DNA from: Synechococcus sp. JA-3-3Ab
GTDB lineage: Bacteria > Cyanobacteriota > Cyanobacteriia > Thermostichales > Thermostichaceae
Assembly (NCBI RefSeq): GCF_000013205.1
Contig: NC_007775.1
Coordinates: 620,001 to 684,000 of the forward strand
DNA length: 64,000 nucleotides
Direction of reading: 5' to 3'
Shown: positions 28,407-38,780 of the stretch, in pieces
How positions within the stretch are numbered: position 1 is the stretch's first letter
Layout: the number at the start of each line of letters is the position of its first letter
Program-made: the position numbers and the translations under genes
Notes under the pieces: generated by a model
Databases searched by the model: none
Told to the model about the DNA's origin: nothing
Seen by the model: only the letters and a program-made list of their open reading frames with translations

Positions 28407-29717
28407 CTAGCGGTAGTTTTGATCCTGAATATAGGAGAGGCGGGCTGCCTCGCGGATGCCGTATTCCGGTCGGGTGAAGCGATTGAGCTGTCCCTCAAAA
28501 TAACGGCGGTTCATCATCAAATGCCGCGGGTTGGGATCGTCCAGAGGATACAAGAAAGCGGCTCTCCCCGCCTGGATCACGGCTGAAGTAACGTTGTACA
28601 TGGAGCGCTGGAAGCTGATCCCAAGCTGGATCAGCATGTCGTCTTCACCACGGCAATGCTTGCGGTAATACTCCACCAAATACTGGGGCAAAAAGTGGTA
28701 CATATCCTGGTGCAAAAGGGTCGGCGGGATCCCGGCACTGGCCACGGGAAACTTGTCGGCGTAGAGAACCCCGTAGTGAAAGTCCAACTGGTTAACGGGC
28801 ACTTGGTTGGCCTGGGCGTTATAGGACTTGGTGCCGCGGAAGGGAGAAGAGCGATAAAACACCGCCTCTACGTAGGGGAAAGCCGCCTCGTATAGCCAGG
28901 TAAATCCCTTGGATTTGGGCACAATATCGTACCATTCTCCGCGGATGCGCACCCGGTGATAAATGGGCCGTCCGGCAACGGCGAAGATCCCCCTGACCAA
29001 GAAGTTCATCGCCTCCGGCACGCTGGTAATTTTGCCCTCGTCGTAGAGATCGCTCATTTCAAAGAAAACCGGCGCCATCACCTCCCAAAAGAGTCCCAGC
29101 ACTGAATACATGGTGGCCTGGCGGCATAGCTCTAAAAACATGTCTGGGAAGAGCTTGTATAGCCCCATCAACAGAGGGTTGCCTTGGCAGTAGGCGCGGA
29201 TGGCGCGGTCGGCATTTTGCTTGTATTCTTCCGAATCCATATAGGGATCCAGCAGGCCCCCCATATCCCGGTGCCAGAGCATGGCCCGCATACATTCTTC
29301 GGCAAATTCCATGTTGATGCGGTCATGCCAAAGGTGATGCAAAATCCGCGGCAGCTTGCGCTTGAGCTCCCCTTTTTCCATGAACTCCAGCAGTTCCGGG
29401 TGGGCCGTAGCGGGGCCGCGCCAAATGCGCAAATCGGCATTATCCCCCGCGTAGTGGTTGGCCAGCTTCAAATATTCTTCGGGAATGATGAACTTAAAAA
29501 AGGGCAAGGGATCCACAAACACCTGCTCGGCAATGTAGAGCAGATCGCGCCAGTAAAAGTCCATCGGCACCGCATAGGCTTTGTAGAGGCCGATAATTTG
29601 CATCAGGTTTTCCGGCGTATCCGGCAGCATCGATCCCCCTGCCTCGAGGCGATGCACCACCTCGGCAAAGGGATGGGTGGAAGGGGGGAGCTTGGGCGTA
29701 ACCAGGGTCGTCGTCAT
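28407..29717 (-). CDS. cupA: CO2 hydration protein CupA (ChpY type)
   Basis: Peripheral subunit of NDH-1MS that converts CO2 to bicarbonate on the cytoplasmic side. The 436-residue protein matches the CupA/CupB family (PENLMQIIGLYKAYAVPMDFYWRDLLYIAEQVF near residue 40; RILHHLWHDRINMEFAEECMRAMLWH, with the conserved His and Glu). The pairing with ndhD/ndhF and the cupS gene behind it favours CupA (inducible, high affinity) over CupB. The ATG at 29717 has GGAG at a good distance; a TTG at 29732 would add five residues. Third gene in ndhF3-ndhD3-cupA-cupS. Confidence 0.92.
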   Translation of the reverse strand: MTTTLVTPKLPPSTHPFAEVVHRLEAGGSMLPDTPENLMQIIGLYKAYAVPMDFYWRDLLYIAEQVFVDPLPFFKFIIPEEYLKLANHYAGDNADLRIWRGPATAHPELLEFMEKGELKRKLPRILHHLWHDRINMEFAEECMRAMLWHRDMGGLLDPYMDSEEYKQNADRAIRAYCQGNPLLMGLYKLFPDMFLELCRQATMYSVLGLFWEVMAPVFFEMSDLYDEGKITSVPEAMNFLVRGIFAVAGRPIYHRVRIRGEWYDIVPKSKGFTWLYEAAFPYVEAVFYRSSPFRGTKSYNAQANQVPVNQLDFHYGVLYADKFPVASAGIPPTLLHQDMYHFLPQYLVEYYRKHCRGEDDMLIQLGISFQRSMYNVTSAVIQAGRAAFLYPLDDPNPRHLMMNRRYFEGQLNRFTRPEYGIREAARLSYIQDQNYR

Positions 29718-29762
29718 GGAAAAAGTCTCCAACTCTTCACTGCCTTCGGCTAGGGGAGAAAG

Positions 29763-31292
29763 TCATGAGCTTGCGTTGTCCATCAGGGATCCCTGCAGCA
29801 AACTGGAGGGAGAAGAATGTTCGGCTTCCGCGATGACAAGCGTCTGGGCTTGAGCCACCTGGGTGGATAGAGTAAAGGCCAAGGTTTGGGGCCATTTCAC
29901 CAGGTTCATGGGCTGGATCCCAAACCAGACGATCAAGGCAGTTAAAAGAAAGCCCGGGATCCGCTCCCAACCTTGCACCCGGGGGTAGTAGGCGGTGCGG
30001 TTGTCCAATTTGCCGAAGCAGGTGCGGTTGAGCAAAATCACAAAATACACCGCCGTCAAGCCGGTGCCGCAGATGCTGAGCAACGTGGGCAACGGAAAAT
30101 CTTGGTAGCTGCCCTGGAAGATCAAAAACTCGGCCACAAAGCCCACCAAGCCCGGGATCCCGGCGCTGGCCATGCCGCCCAAGATCAACAGGGCACTCAC
30201 CGTGGGCAGGCCGCGCAGGGGATTGAGCAGGCCGTTGATCACGTTGAGATCCCGCGTTCCCACCTTGCGCTCCACCAGGCCCACCAGATCAAACAGCAGC
30301 GCCAGAATCAGGCCGTGGGAGACCATCTGCACCATCGCCCCCGTCAGGCTAATCGGCGTGGCCGCCGCCATACCCAGCAGGATGTAGCCCATATGGCCGA
30401 TGGAGCTGTAGGCCACCATGCGCTTGATGTCTTTTTGGGCGATGGCCGCCAAAGCCCCCGACAGCACAGCAATAGCCCCCCACCAGGCCAGCAGCCCACT
30501 CAGATCGGCCCAAACCTGGGGAAACAACTGCAGCCCAAAGCGAAACAGACCATAGGTGCCCAACTTGGAGAGCACCCCTCCCAGCAGCACCGCCACCGGC
30601 GGGGAAGACTCGCCGTAGGCGTCGGGCAGCCAGGTGTGGAAGGGCACCAGCGGCATCTTGATGCCAAAGGCCACAATCAAAGCCAACAGGGCCAGGGTTT
30701 GGGCAGCGGGGCCCAGGGAGCTGATGCGAATCTCGGCCAGCTCAAAAGTATGGGGATCCCCCAGCCAGTAGACGGCCAGAAACGCCCCCAACAGGAAGAC
30801 GGCGGAAACAGCGGTGTAGATCAAAAACTTGATGGCGGCATAATCCCGCTTGGGGCTGCCCCAGATGGAAATGAGCAAGTAGATCGGGATCAGCACCAGC
30901 TCGTAAAAGAGGAAAAACAACAGCAGGTTCTGGGCGGCAAAAGCCCCGTTGACCGACCCACTCATCAGCAGAATGCAGCCGTAAAAGAGATTGGGCCGCT
31001 TGGTCTCCGGCTCAGCCGTCAAAATGGCGATGAGAGTGAGCAGCCCGTTCAGGGCCACCATCAACAAAGCCAGCCCGTCCAAGCCCAGGGAGTAGCTCAG
31101 CCCGATTTGCGGGATCCAATCCCACCGCTGCTCCCACTGAAAGCCGGTCGCCTGCACGTCGAAGCGGGTAAACAGAAATAGCGAGATGGCCAACGGGATC
31201 CCGGCCAAGACCACCGCCAGCTTGCGCCCTCCCAAGCCCAGGAACAGCAGCAGGGATCCCAAAATCGGCAACACAATCAAGGCACTCAGCAT
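29763..31292 (-). CDS. ndhD3: NAD(P)H dehydrogenase subunit NdhD3
   Basis: Proton-pumping antiporter-like membrane subunit specific to the CO2-uptake form of NDH-1. The 509-residue product has about 14 hydrophobic segments and the Mrp-type core (ELVLIPIYLLISIWG with the buried Glu; KLGTYGLFRF with the key Lys; GHMGYILLGMAA). Assignment to the D3 type rests on context: it is flanked by ndhF3 and cupA. Forty bases separate it from ndhF3 upstream and 45 from cupA downstream, so the three are surely one transcript. Confidence 0.93.
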   Translation of the reverse strand: MLSALIVLPILGSLLLFLGLGGRKLAVVLAGIPLAISLFLFTRFDVQATGFQWEQRWDWIPQIGLSYSLGLDGLALLMVALNGLLTLIAILTAEPETKRPNLFYGCILLMSGSVNGAFAAQNLLLFFLFYELVLIPIYLLISIWGSPKRDYAAIKFLIYTAVSAVFLLGAFLAVYWLGDPHTFELAEIRISSLGPAAQTLALLALIVAFGIKMPLVPFHTWLPDAYGESSPPVAVLLGGVLSKLGTYGLFRFGLQLFPQVWADLSGLLAWWGAIAVLSGALAAIAQKDIKRMVAYSSIGHMGYILLGMAAATPISLTGAMVQMVSHGLILALLFDLVGLVERKVGTRDLNVINGLLNPLRGLPTVSALLILGGMASAGIPGLVGFVAEFLIFQGSYQDFPLPTLLSICGTGLTAVYFVILLNRTCFGKLDNRTAYYPRVQGWERIPGFLLTALIVWFGIQPMNLVKWPQTLAFTLSTQVAQAQTLVIAEAEHSSPSSLLQGSLMDNASS

Positions 31293-31332
31293 GGTCTTTT
31301 CCCTCTTTCTTAAGGACTCCGTCCCCCTCTGC

Positions 31333-33168
31333 CTAGAGAATTAGCCAGCCCAGCAGGGCCACCCCCACCACAATCGTCAGCACATAGGCCTGCAACTGGC
31401 CGGAGGTGGTGTATTTCAAAACCTGACCTCCTGCCAGCACAACTAAGCTGGTCAAATTCACCACGCCGTCCACCACGTAGCGGTCAAAGAGGGCCGTAAC
31501 CTCAGAAATGATGCGCACCACAAACACCACGCTGGCGCGGTAGAGCTTGGGGGTGTAGAAGTCGTTGGCCAGCAGATCCTGCCAGTCGGCCAAGAAAGCC
31601 CAGTCCACTGGCCGCCGCCCCCGCGGCAGGTACAGCCAGGCTCCCAACGCGATGCCCGCCAAGCTGGATCCGGCCATCACCGCAATCGGGATCCCCTGCA
31701 GAGCCGGCAAGAGATCCAAGGCCGCCAGAATCATCGGCACATGCAGCGTCACCCCCATCATGGCCGTGCTGGGCAACATCATCGGCCAGTGCACCTCTGG
31801 GGAGCGCTCGCTCATCTGCTGCGGCTTGCCTCCCCAAACCAGGCCGAATACCCGCGTCAGCCCCAGCGCCGTTACCGCGTTGGTGACCAGCACCACTGCC
31901 GCCCACAGCCCCTGCCCCGATTGCGCCAACTGCTGCCACAGATCCGTCAGCACCCAGAAGGAGCCGAAAGGCGGCAGGGCCACCATGCCGGCCATCCCCG
32001 TCAAAAAGCACAGGCCGGAAATGGGCCGCCGCGACCACAAGCCCCCCAGATAGCGCAGATCCTGGGTAATGCTGTTCCAGATCACCATGCCCAGCGCCAT
32101 CACCAGCAAGGCCATCGCCGGCGCATAGGTGAGCAGCAGTTGGTAGGCCTGTTGCGTGTGTCCTGTGCCCACCGCTACAAAGATCAAGCCCATGTAGGCG
32201 CTCACCAGGTAGGACAAGGCCCGCTTGGCATCAATTTGGGCCAGGGCCACCAGGGATCCCCCCACTGCCGTCAGCCCCCCGATCACCAGCATCAGCCGCA
32301 ACACCGTCGGGGAAAGCTCATAGAGCGGCTGCAGCCGAATCAACACCCAAGCTCCTGTGCCCACCACCACCGCATTGCGCAAGATCGTAGAGGGGATCGG
32401 CCCTTCCATCGCCTCATCCAGCCACAGATGCAGAGGGAACTGGGCACACTTGCCCACAGGGCCGGCCAGCAACCCCAGCCCCACCAAGGCGATCAAGTTC
32501 GGATCCACAGAGATAGCTCCTGCCTGCACCGACTTTGCCCAAGCCGTCAAGTCCTCAAACTCCCAGGATCCCGTCAAAGGATAGATGGCGATGACCCCCA
32601 TCAAGAGCAACAGGTCGCCGATGCGCTTGGTTAGAAAAGCATCCCGGGCCCCAGTTACCACCAGCGATTGGTTAAACCAAAAGCCCACCAACAGGTAGGT
32701 GCCCAGAGTCAAAATCTCCAGGATGACGTAGCTGAAAAACAAAGAGTCGCACAGAGCCAGAGCGCACATCCCCCCCTCAAACAGGCCCAGCAGCGAGAAG
32801 AACCGCGCCCAGCCCCAGTCCATTTCCATGTAGCCAAAGCCGTAGATCTGGGCCGCCAGGTTTAGCCCCGTCACCACGGCGCAGGCCCCCAGCGTTAGCG
32901 ATGAAACCTGCAGCGGCAGCTCCAACACCAGATCCCCTACCTGCAGCCAGGGCAGCCGAATCACCTGCGCCGGCTGATCCCAAATCGCCACCAGCGCCCC
33001 CACACTGTGCAAGAACGCCACCAAGGTCAGCAGCGCATTTAGATAGCCCGCCGGTCGGGGGCCGGTGCGCCGGGTGATCCCAGGGGACCAAATCAACGCC
33101 CCCAGCCACGCCACTAGCGCATAGAGGGGAATTAACCACGCGGTTCTGACCAGCCCGTCCAAACTCAT
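31333..33168 (-). CDS. ndhF3: NAD(P)H dehydrogenase subunit NdhF3
   Basis: Distal membrane arm subunit of NDH-1MS, an NuoL/NdhF-type protein of 611 residues with many transmembrane helices. Typical segments are LEILTLGTYLLVGFWFNQ, KCAQFPLHLWLDEAMEGPIPSTILRNAVVVG and KRALSYLVSAYMGLIFVAVG. First gene of the ndhF3-ndhD3-cupA-cupS cassette, which in other cyanobacteria is induced by inorganic carbon limitation through the LysR-type regulator CcmR (NdhR). A matching dyad lies 73 bases upstream of the start. Confidence 0.93.
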   Translation of the reverse strand: MSLDGLVRTAWLIPLYALVAWLGALIWSPGITRRTGPRPAGYLNALLTLVAFLHSVGALVAIWDQPAQVIRLPWLQVGDLVLELPLQVSSLTLGACAVVTGLNLAAQIYGFGYMEMDWGWARFFSLLGLFEGGMCALALCDSLFFSYVILEILTLGTYLLVGFWFNQSLVVTGARDAFLTKRIGDLLLLMGVIAIYPLTGSWEFEDLTAWAKSVQAGAISVDPNLIALVGLGLLAGPVGKCAQFPLHLWLDEAMEGPIPSTILRNAVVVGTGAWVLIRLQPLYELSPTVLRLMLVIGGLTAVGGSLVALAQIDAKRALSYLVSAYMGLIFVAVGTGHTQQAYQLLLTYAPAMALLVMALGMVIWNSITQDLRYLGGLWSRRPISGLCFLTGMAGMVALPPFGSFWVLTDLWQQLAQSGQGLWAAVVLVTNAVTALGLTRVFGLVWGGKPQQMSERSPEVHWPMMLPSTAMMGVTLHVPMILAALDLLPALQGIPIAVMAGSSLAGIALGAWLYLPRGRRPVDWAFLADWQDLLANDFYTPKLYRASVVFVVRIISEVTALFDRYVVDGVVNLTSLVVLAGGQVLKYTTSGQLQAYVLTIVVGVALLGWLIL

Positions 33169-33520
33169 AATCCTCCTTACGGCCAGGAATCCCGCCTGAC
33201 CCCATCGCCTACTGAGATCCTGTAAAAAATCTTAAGAGGCATCCTAGTGGCAAACTAGGATAGACAAAAATCAAGTTTTCCGATGAAGGCTATAGATTTC
33301 TAGCTAGGGAAGCGGAAACCTTCTCGCAGGCAACACAGACAGGCAGGAACCGTTGCCGGAGGGCTCCAGGTGGAGAGGGCCTCGGCCAAGGGACAGCTTG
33401 GCGCAAAAAGTAGAGGGATCCCCTTTTCCAGCGGGGATCCCCGTCGAGCTTTGGATGTCATCGTCGACTGTGAGCCTTGGTTCCTCAGCAGGAGGTAAGA
33501 CTTGCCTTCATGGGCCTAGG
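33169..33520. other. Spacer between ndhF3 and psbM
   Basis: Both flanking genes are on the minus strand, so this holds the ndhF3 promoter and the psbM 3' region. Apart from the dyad at 33241-33261 I see GGGATCCCC-type palindromes near 33416 and 33434 and no coding frame worth calling. Confidence 0.5.
33241..33261 (-). promoter_or_regulatory. Inverted repeat with T-N11-A box upstream of ndhF3
   Basis: Perfect 8-bp arms ATCCTAGT and ACTAGGAT around GGCAA. The inner part TAG-N7-CTA is a T-N11-A dyad as bound by LysR-type regulators. It is 73 bases before the ndhF3 start, so a CcmR/NdhR operator is a reasonable inference; the match to that regulator's own consensus has not been tested. Confidence 0.5.
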
Positions 33521-33628
33521 TCAGCTCTCCGACTTGCTGGAAGTCTGCACGTACAAGATCACCAGGAAGATCGAGGGCACCAGAATAACCAAAATGGTGG
33601 CCAAAAGGCCCAGGTAGTTCGTCTCCAT
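33521..33628 (-). CDS. psbM: Photosystem II reaction centre protein M
   Basis: A 35-residue single-helix protein: [18 protein letters not shown] at the start, then [17 protein letters not shown]. The Asn-x-Leu-Gly start, the helix and the ILYVQT end are the PsbM signature. PsbM lies at the photosystem II dimer interface. Read on the minus strand from ATG 33626-33628 to TGA 33521-33523. The ferredoxin gene upstream and psbB beyond it make this a photosystem II locus. Confidence 0.93.
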   Translation of the reverse strand: METNYLGLLATILVILVPSIFLVILYVQTSSKSES

Positions 33629-33708
33629 AGCTGCACACGCCGCAAACCCAACTGGCAGCTAGCATACCATTCTCAGGTACGCCTTGCCCAAAAGCGGCCA
33701 AGCCGGCT

Positions 33709-34367
<659 letters not shown>

Positions 34368-35900
34368 ATGGGACTACCGTGGTACCGGGTCCACACCGTT
34401 GTATTAAATGACCCAGGTCGCCTGATCGCGGTACACCTGATGCACACTGCGCTGGTGGCAGGTTGGGCCGGATCGATGGCGCTGTATGAAACGGCTATTT
34501 TCGATCCATCGGATCCTGTCCTGAATCCGATGTGGCGTCAGGGCATGTTCGTCATGCCATTCATGGTGCGTCTGGGGGTGGTCAACTCCTGGGGCGGCTG
34601 GAATATCTACGGCGAGAGCGTGGCCAATCCCGGCTTCTGGACGTTTGAAGGGGTAGCCACTGCTCACATTGTTTTGTCTGGCTTGCTCTTTTTGGCCGCC
34701 TGCTGGCACTGGGTGTACTGGGATCTGGAGCTGTTCCGGGATCCCCGTACCGGCGAGCCGGCTTTGGACTTGCCGAAGATTTTTGGGATCCACCTGCTCT
34801 TGGCCGGGATCCTTTGTTTCGGCTTTGGGGCTTTTCACCTGACGGGGGTGTTTGGCCCAGGGATGTGGGTCAGCGACCCCTACGCGACGACAGGGCATGT
34901 GCAGCCGGTGGCGCCGGAGTGGGGGCCGGCAGGGTTTAACCCCTACAACGCTGGCGGGGTGGTGGCCCACCACATTGCCGCGGGCATCGTGGGCATCATT
35001 GCCGGCCTGTTTCACATTACAGTACGCCCACCCCAACGCCTCTACAAGGCTCTGCGCATGGGGAACATTGAGAGCGTGCTCTCCAGCTCGATTGCGGCCG
35101 TGTTTTTTGCCGGCTTTGTGGTGGCCGGGACGATGTGGTACGGCAGTGCCACCACTCCTGTGGAGCTGTTTGGCCCCACCCGCTACCAATGGGACTCCGG
35201 CTATTTCAACCAGGAAATTAACCGGCGCGTCAATGCCGCTATGGAGGCCGGGATGACCCGCAGCGAGGCCTACAATTCTCTCCCCAAGTCGCTGCTCTTC
35301 TACGATTACGTGGGTAACAGCCCGGCCAAGGGTGGTTTGTTCCGGGCTGGTCCGATGAACAAGGGAGACGGTATTGCTATCGAGTGGCTGGGCTACCCCG
35401 TCTTCCGGGACCGTGAAAGTCGGGAGCTGACGGTGCAACGCATGCCCAACTTCTTCGAGACGTTCCCCGTCATCCTGCGGGACGCCGATGGCGTGGTGCG
35501 GGCGGACATTCCCTTCCGGCGCGCCGAGTCACGCTACAGCTTTGAGCAGGTGGGCGTGACGGTGGAGTTCTACGGCGGCAAGCTGGACGGTCAGGTGTTC
35601 ACTGACCCGCCAACGGTTAAAAAGTATGCCCGTATGGCTCAGTTGGGCCAGCTCTTCGAGTTCGACCGCGAAACGCCTAAGGCCGACGGCACTTTCCACA
35701 CCAGCCCCCGCGGTTGGTTTACCTTCGCCCACGCGGTCTTTGCGCTGCTGTTCTTCTTCGGGCACATCTGGCACGGCGCCCGTACTCTCTTCCGGGATGT
35801 GTTCGCCGGTATTGACCCGAACATGAGCGAGGAAATGGTGGAATTCGGCGTCTTCCAGAAAGTGGGGGATCCCACCACGCGCAAGGTGCAAGAAGCGTAA
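34368..35900 (+). CDS. psbB: Photosystem II CP47 chlorophyll protein
   Basis: Core antenna of photosystem II that binds chlorophyll a and passes energy to the reaction centre. The 510-residue product starts [19 protein letters not shown] and has six transmembrane helices with the chlorophyll-binding His residues ([53 protein letters not shown]) and a large lumenal loop between helices five and six. GGAGG at 34353-34357 precedes the ATG at 34368. psbT follows 113 bases later on the same strand. Confidence 0.97.
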   Translation: MGLPWYRVHTVVLNDPGRLIAVHLMHTALVAGWAGSMALYETAIFDPSDPVLNPMWRQGMFVMPFMVRLGVVNSWGGWNIYGESVANPGFWTFEGVATAHIVLSGLLFLAACWHWVYWDLELFRDPRTGEPALDLPKIFGIHLLLAGILCFGFGAFHLTGVFGPGMWVSDPYATTGHVQPVAPEWGPAGFNPYNAGGVVAHHIAAGIVGIIAGLFHITVRPPQRLYKALRMGNIESVLSSSIAAVFFAGFVVAGTMWYGSATTPVELFGPTRYQWDSGYFNQEINRRVNAAMEAGMTRSEAYNSLPKSLLFYDYVGNSPAKGGLFRAGPMNKGDGIAIEWLGYPVFRDRESRELTVQRMPNFFETFPVILRDADGVVRADIPFRRAESRYSFEQVGVTVEFYGGKLDGQVFTDPPTVKKYARMAQLGQLFEFDRETPKADGTFHTSPRGWFTFAHAVFALLFFFGHIWHGARTLFRDVFAGIDPNMSEEMVEFGVFQKVGDPTTRKVQEA

Positions 35901-36003
35901 GGCTTTCTCGCGGGATGACCGCCGGCACTCTGTTTCTCTGGGGAGAGGGGGTGCTGGCGGCTTTGAGCTAATCTGGAATCAAGCCCCCTTAGGATTCTGA
36001 TTT

Positions 36004-36008
36004 GGAGG
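36004..36008 (+). promoter_or_regulatory. Ribosome binding site of psbT
   Basis: GGAGG five bases before the psbT ATG; it supports this very short gene. Confidence 0.7.
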
Positions 36009-36013
36009 TTGGT

Positions 36014-36112
36014 ATGGAAGCCATCACCTACACCTTTATTCTGTTTTTGACGCTGGGCCTTCTGTTTTTTGCCGTCGCCTTTCGCGAAACTCCTAGGATT
36101 CAGAAGAAGTAA
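36014..36112 (+). CDS. psbT: Photosystem II reaction centre protein T
   Basis: A 32-residue single-helix protein, [18 protein letters not shown] at the start and [14 protein letters not shown] at the end, matching PsbT, which sits at the dimer interface near D1 and helps stabilise the acceptor side. psbB-psbT is the usual order in cyanobacteria and chloroplasts. A terminator follows at 36197, so the two genes probably end one transcript. Confidence 0.95.
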
Positions 36113-36196
36113 CCTGCGCCAGGGGCTGCTGTTGTCGGCTTGCTGAGAGTGTTGAGTGGGTTGAGGCGGCCAAAAGAGACGGCAGTTGTACCCCGT

Positions 36197-36235
36197 ACAA
36201 GGCCGGAAAAATCCCCGGCCTTGTTTTTGTTTTGT
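36197..36235 (+). terminator. Rho-independent terminator after psbT
   Basis: GC-rich stem ACAAGGCCGG / CCGGCCTTGT with a short A-rich loop, followed by a T-rich run (TTTTGTTTTG). Good shape for intrinsic termination of psbB-psbT. Confidence 0.85.
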
Positions 36236-36509
36236 TTTCAGAGGGCGCTCGGTTCCAGGCTGGTAGAGTACCCCCCAGGCAACCCAGCAAAGCTGTTTTC
36301 AAAACGGTAGCTGTCCTCTCCTGCTGGCAGAGGGGGTAGCTACTGGCGCTACTTTATTGAGCTTTATTGAGATTTGTTATCAGTATTTTGGAGGGGGAGC
36401 TCTTGTCCCACTGCTCGAATGGGATGGCTAGAATTGCTTCGGGATGGTTTCCAGAACTACGGGGATTGCTGCGGCTCGAGTTCGCAACCAAGTCAACTTC
36501 AGGTTAGCG
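36236..36509. other. Spacer before the receiver-domain gene
   Basis: No coding frame. It has a direct repeat TTTATTGAG (about 36353 and 36363) and a G-rich stretch GGAGGGGGAG near 36391. Promoter for the response regulator probably lies here. Confidence 0.35.
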
Positions 36510-36917
36510 ATGGCAACAGTGCTGCTGGTGGAAGACGATCCAATTAACGCCCGCGTTTTCGACAAAGTGTTGCGGCGGCGAGGCGGGTTTGAGGTCTTTC
36601 ACAGCCAGGATGTGGAGGAGATCCTACGGCTGGCGCAGGCGCACGAGGTGGACGTGATTTTGCTGGATGTCTCCCTTTCTCAAAGCACCTTTCGTGGCGA
36701 GGCCGTGGACGGGATCCGCATTGCCCAACTGCTGAAGGGGGATCCCAAAAGCAGCTCCATTCCCATCATTTTGGTGACGGCCCATGCCATGCGGGGCGAC
36801 CGCGAGGCCTTTTTGGCTCAAAGTGGGGCCAATGGCTACATCGCCAAGCCGGTGGTGGATCACGAGGAGATGGTGAACCAGGTGCGCAGGGTGTTGGCTC
36901 AGGCCCAGCAGGGCTAA
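36510..36917 (+). CDS. Single-domain response regulator (CheY-like)
   Basis: The 135-residue protein is only a receiver domain: acidic pair E8-D9-D10 region (LLVEDDP), phospho-acceptor D53 (VILLDVSL), T90 (VTAHA) and K113 (IAKPV). There is no output domain, so it must act by protein contact. It has an unusual longer loop ([16 protein letters not shown]) after the phospho-Asp. No kinase is adjacent; sasA, 9 kb away, has RpaA as its known target. Start at ATG 36510; an earlier ATG at 36444 adds unrelated residues. Its stop overlaps that of purQ by four bases. Confidence 0.85.
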   Translation: MATVLLVEDDPINARVFDKVLRRRGGFEVFHSQDVEEILRLAQAHEVDVILLDVSLSQSTFRGEAVDGIRIAQLLKGDPKSSSIPIILVTAHAMRGDREAFLAQSGANGYIAKPVVDHEEMVNQVRRVLAQAQQG

Positions 36918-37591
36918 CCGGCCAGGCTTTGGACAATGGACTGCCAAAAGGGGATCCCATCCTGCCCCGGCAAGTCGGGATCCGCCGCCCGCTCCGGGTG
37001 AGGCATCAGGCCGAGGATGCGACCGCTAGGGTCACAAATGCCGGCGATGTTGTCCACCGAGCCATTGGGCGCGACCGGAGCATAGCGAAAGACGATCTGC
37101 CCCCTGTCCTGCAACTGCTTGAGGGTATCGGCATCGCAGACGTAGCGGCCTTCCCCATGGGCGATGGGCAGGGTCAGGGTGGCTCCGCAAGGGTAAGCGC
37201 TGGTCCAGGGCAGGTCTTGCCGCTCCACGCGGATCCCTACCCGGTCGCAGATAAAGTGCAGGTTGGCGTTGCGCACCAGCGCCCCCGGCAGCAGACCGGC
37301 TTCTGTCAAGATCTGGAAGCCGTTGCAAATGCCCAGGACATAGCCCCCCCGCGCCCCATGCTCGGCCAGGGATCCCATCACTGGCGCAAAACGGGCCAGC
37401 GCCCCAGCTCGTAGATAATCCCCGTAGCTGAAGCCCCCTGGCAGCACCACCACATCCAGCCCCGATAAATCGGTTTCCCGGTGCCAGATGAGTCGCGTCG
37501 GGCAGCCCAAGAGGCCGCGGGTTACCCAGGCCACGTCGCGGTCACAATTGGAACCGGGGAAAACGACAATGCCAAACCTTACCTTAGCCAT
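36914..37591 (-). CDS. purQ: Phosphoribosylformylglycinamidine synthase, glutaminase subunit
   Basis: Class I glutamine amidotransferase that feeds ammonia to PurL in the fourth step of purine synthesis. The 225-residue product has the catalytic Cys in [20 protein letters not shown] and the His-Glu pair in LMPHPERAA; the start [19 protein letters not shown] is typical. The ATG at 37591 is preferred to one at 37615. purS lies just upstream in the same direction, 52 bases away; purL is not in the window. Confidence 0.95.
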   Translation of the reverse strand: MAKVRFGIVVFPGSNCDRDVAWVTRGLLGCPTRLIWHRETDLSGLDVVVLPGGFSYGDYLRAGALARFAPVMGSLAEHGARGGYVLGICNGFQILTEAGLLPGALVRNANLHFICDRVGIRVERQDLPWTSAYPCGATLTLPIAHGEGRYVCDADTLKQLQDRGQIVFRYAPVAPNGSVDNIAGICDPSGRILGLMPHPERAADPDLPGQDGIPFWQSIVQSLAG

Positions 37592-37643
37592 GGGGATCCC
37601 TTGCTGTGAAAACAAAAAGGTGGTGAGGGCTAGGCGTGAGCAA

Positions 37644-37901
37644 TCAACTCTCTACAGGATCCACTTGGATTTGATAGGTCTCGATGACCGGATTGGCCAG
37701 CAGTTGCTCGCACAGCTCGTTCACCTGCTCTCGGGCAGTTTCGGCGTCAGGGGCCTCTAGCCGCAGTTGGATGTGTTTGCCAATGCGCACTCCCTGCACC
37801 TGGGTATGCCCTAACCGATGCAAGCTAGCCTGGAGAGCAGCCCCAGCAGGATCAAGTACCGAGGGGCGCAGGTGGATCTGAATCTGGGCCTGGAACTGCA
37901 T
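37644..37901 (-). CDS. purS: Phosphoribosylformylglycinamidine synthase subunit PurS
   Basis: Small subunit that bridges PurL and PurQ in the FGAM synthase complex of bacteria. The 85-residue product has the family layout ([49 protein letters not shown]). First gene of a purS-purQ pair on the minus strand; divergent from the ABC-2 permease gene 59 bases away. Confidence 0.93.
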   Translation of the reverse strand: MQFQAQIQIHLRPSVLDPAGAALQASLHRLGHTQVQGVRIGKHIQLRLEAPDAETAREQVNELCEQLLANPVIETYQIQVDPVES

Positions 37902-37960
37902 AGAATAAAGCTGGACTTCTACAAGTGTATAGCTGGATGTCGCTTGCTTGAGGTCAGCTT

Positions 37961-38734
37961 ATGGATGCGGCGCGCGTCGTGGCCATTGCCCAGAATGTTT
38001 TCCGGGAAACGATTCGGGATCGCGTTCTCTATCTGGTGATGGTGTTTGCGGTGGCCATGTTGGGAGCCATCGTTTTGATCCCCCAGGTAGCCAACCAGGC
38101 CCACAACAAGATCATTGCCGATCTGGGTCTGGCCGCTATCCACTTCCTGGCGCTGGTGGTGGCTATTTTCGTCGGCACCGGGCTGGTGAATAAAGAGATC
38201 GAGAGGCGCACGGTCTATGTGCTGATTGCCAAGCCCATGAGCCGGGCGGAGTTTATTGTCGGCAAGCATCTGGGCCTGTCGGCTTTGCTGTCGGTGCTGC
38301 TGGTCATAATGACGGCCGTCTTTTTGCTCAGCCTGCTGTTGGTGCAGGCCCCCATTTCCCCCTGGGCCATTCTCTGGGCAGTAGTTTTCACCTTTTTGGA
38401 ACTGGTGCTGATTGTGGCGGCAGCGCTGCTGTTTGGGGTTTTTACCTCTCCAATTTTGGCCACCCTCTACACCATTGCCCTGTTCATTATGGGCCACGCC
38501 AGCCGCGCCCTGCTGCAGTTAAGCAAGCTGGTGGAAGACGCAGGTTTTGGCAAGGTGTTCGAGGTCATTTACTTGGTCTTGCCGGATCTGGAGCGCTTTA
38601 ATCTAAGAGATGCTGCCGTTTACGGCCAAATTCCTCCGCCCACCCAGCTCCTTGGTGACGCGCTTTACGGTCTGATCTACACCGTTTTGCTGCTCATTTT
38701 GACGGTGCTGGTGTTTGCCCGGCGTGAGTTCTAA
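37961..38734 (+). CDS. ABC-2 type transporter permease
   Basis: The 257-residue protein has six hydrophobic segments and the start of ABC-2 permeases (IAQNVFRETIRDRVLYLVMVFAVAML), followed by KEIERRTVYVLIAKPMSRAEFIVGKHLGL, a motif of the NosY/YhaP-like group. It should form the membrane part of an exporter, but no ATPase gene is next to it. Similar lone permeases occur in most cyanobacteria. GAGG precedes the ATG. comB follows 46 bases later on the same strand. Confidence 0.82.
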   Translation: MDAARVVAIAQNVFRETIRDRVLYLVMVFAVAMLGAIVLIPQVANQAHNKIIADLGLAAIHFLALVVAIFVGTGLVNKEIERRTVYVLIAKPMSRAEFIVGKHLGLSALLSVLLVIMTAVFLLSLLLVQAPISPWAILWAVVFTFLELVLIVAAALLFGVFTSPILATLYTIALFIMGHASRALLQLSKLVEDAGFGKVFEVIYLVLPDLERFNLRDAAVYGQIPPPTQLLGDALYGLIYTVLLLILTVLVFARREF

Positions 38735-38780
38735 TAAGCTCTCGTGGGGCTCTAGTTGAACCTTTTTTGCTCCCTCTCTC

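Noticed and set aside
29973-31181. 402-codon open frame antisense to ndhD3
   Set aside because: Gln/His-rich translation typical of a shadow of a hydrophobic membrane protein gene; no start signal.
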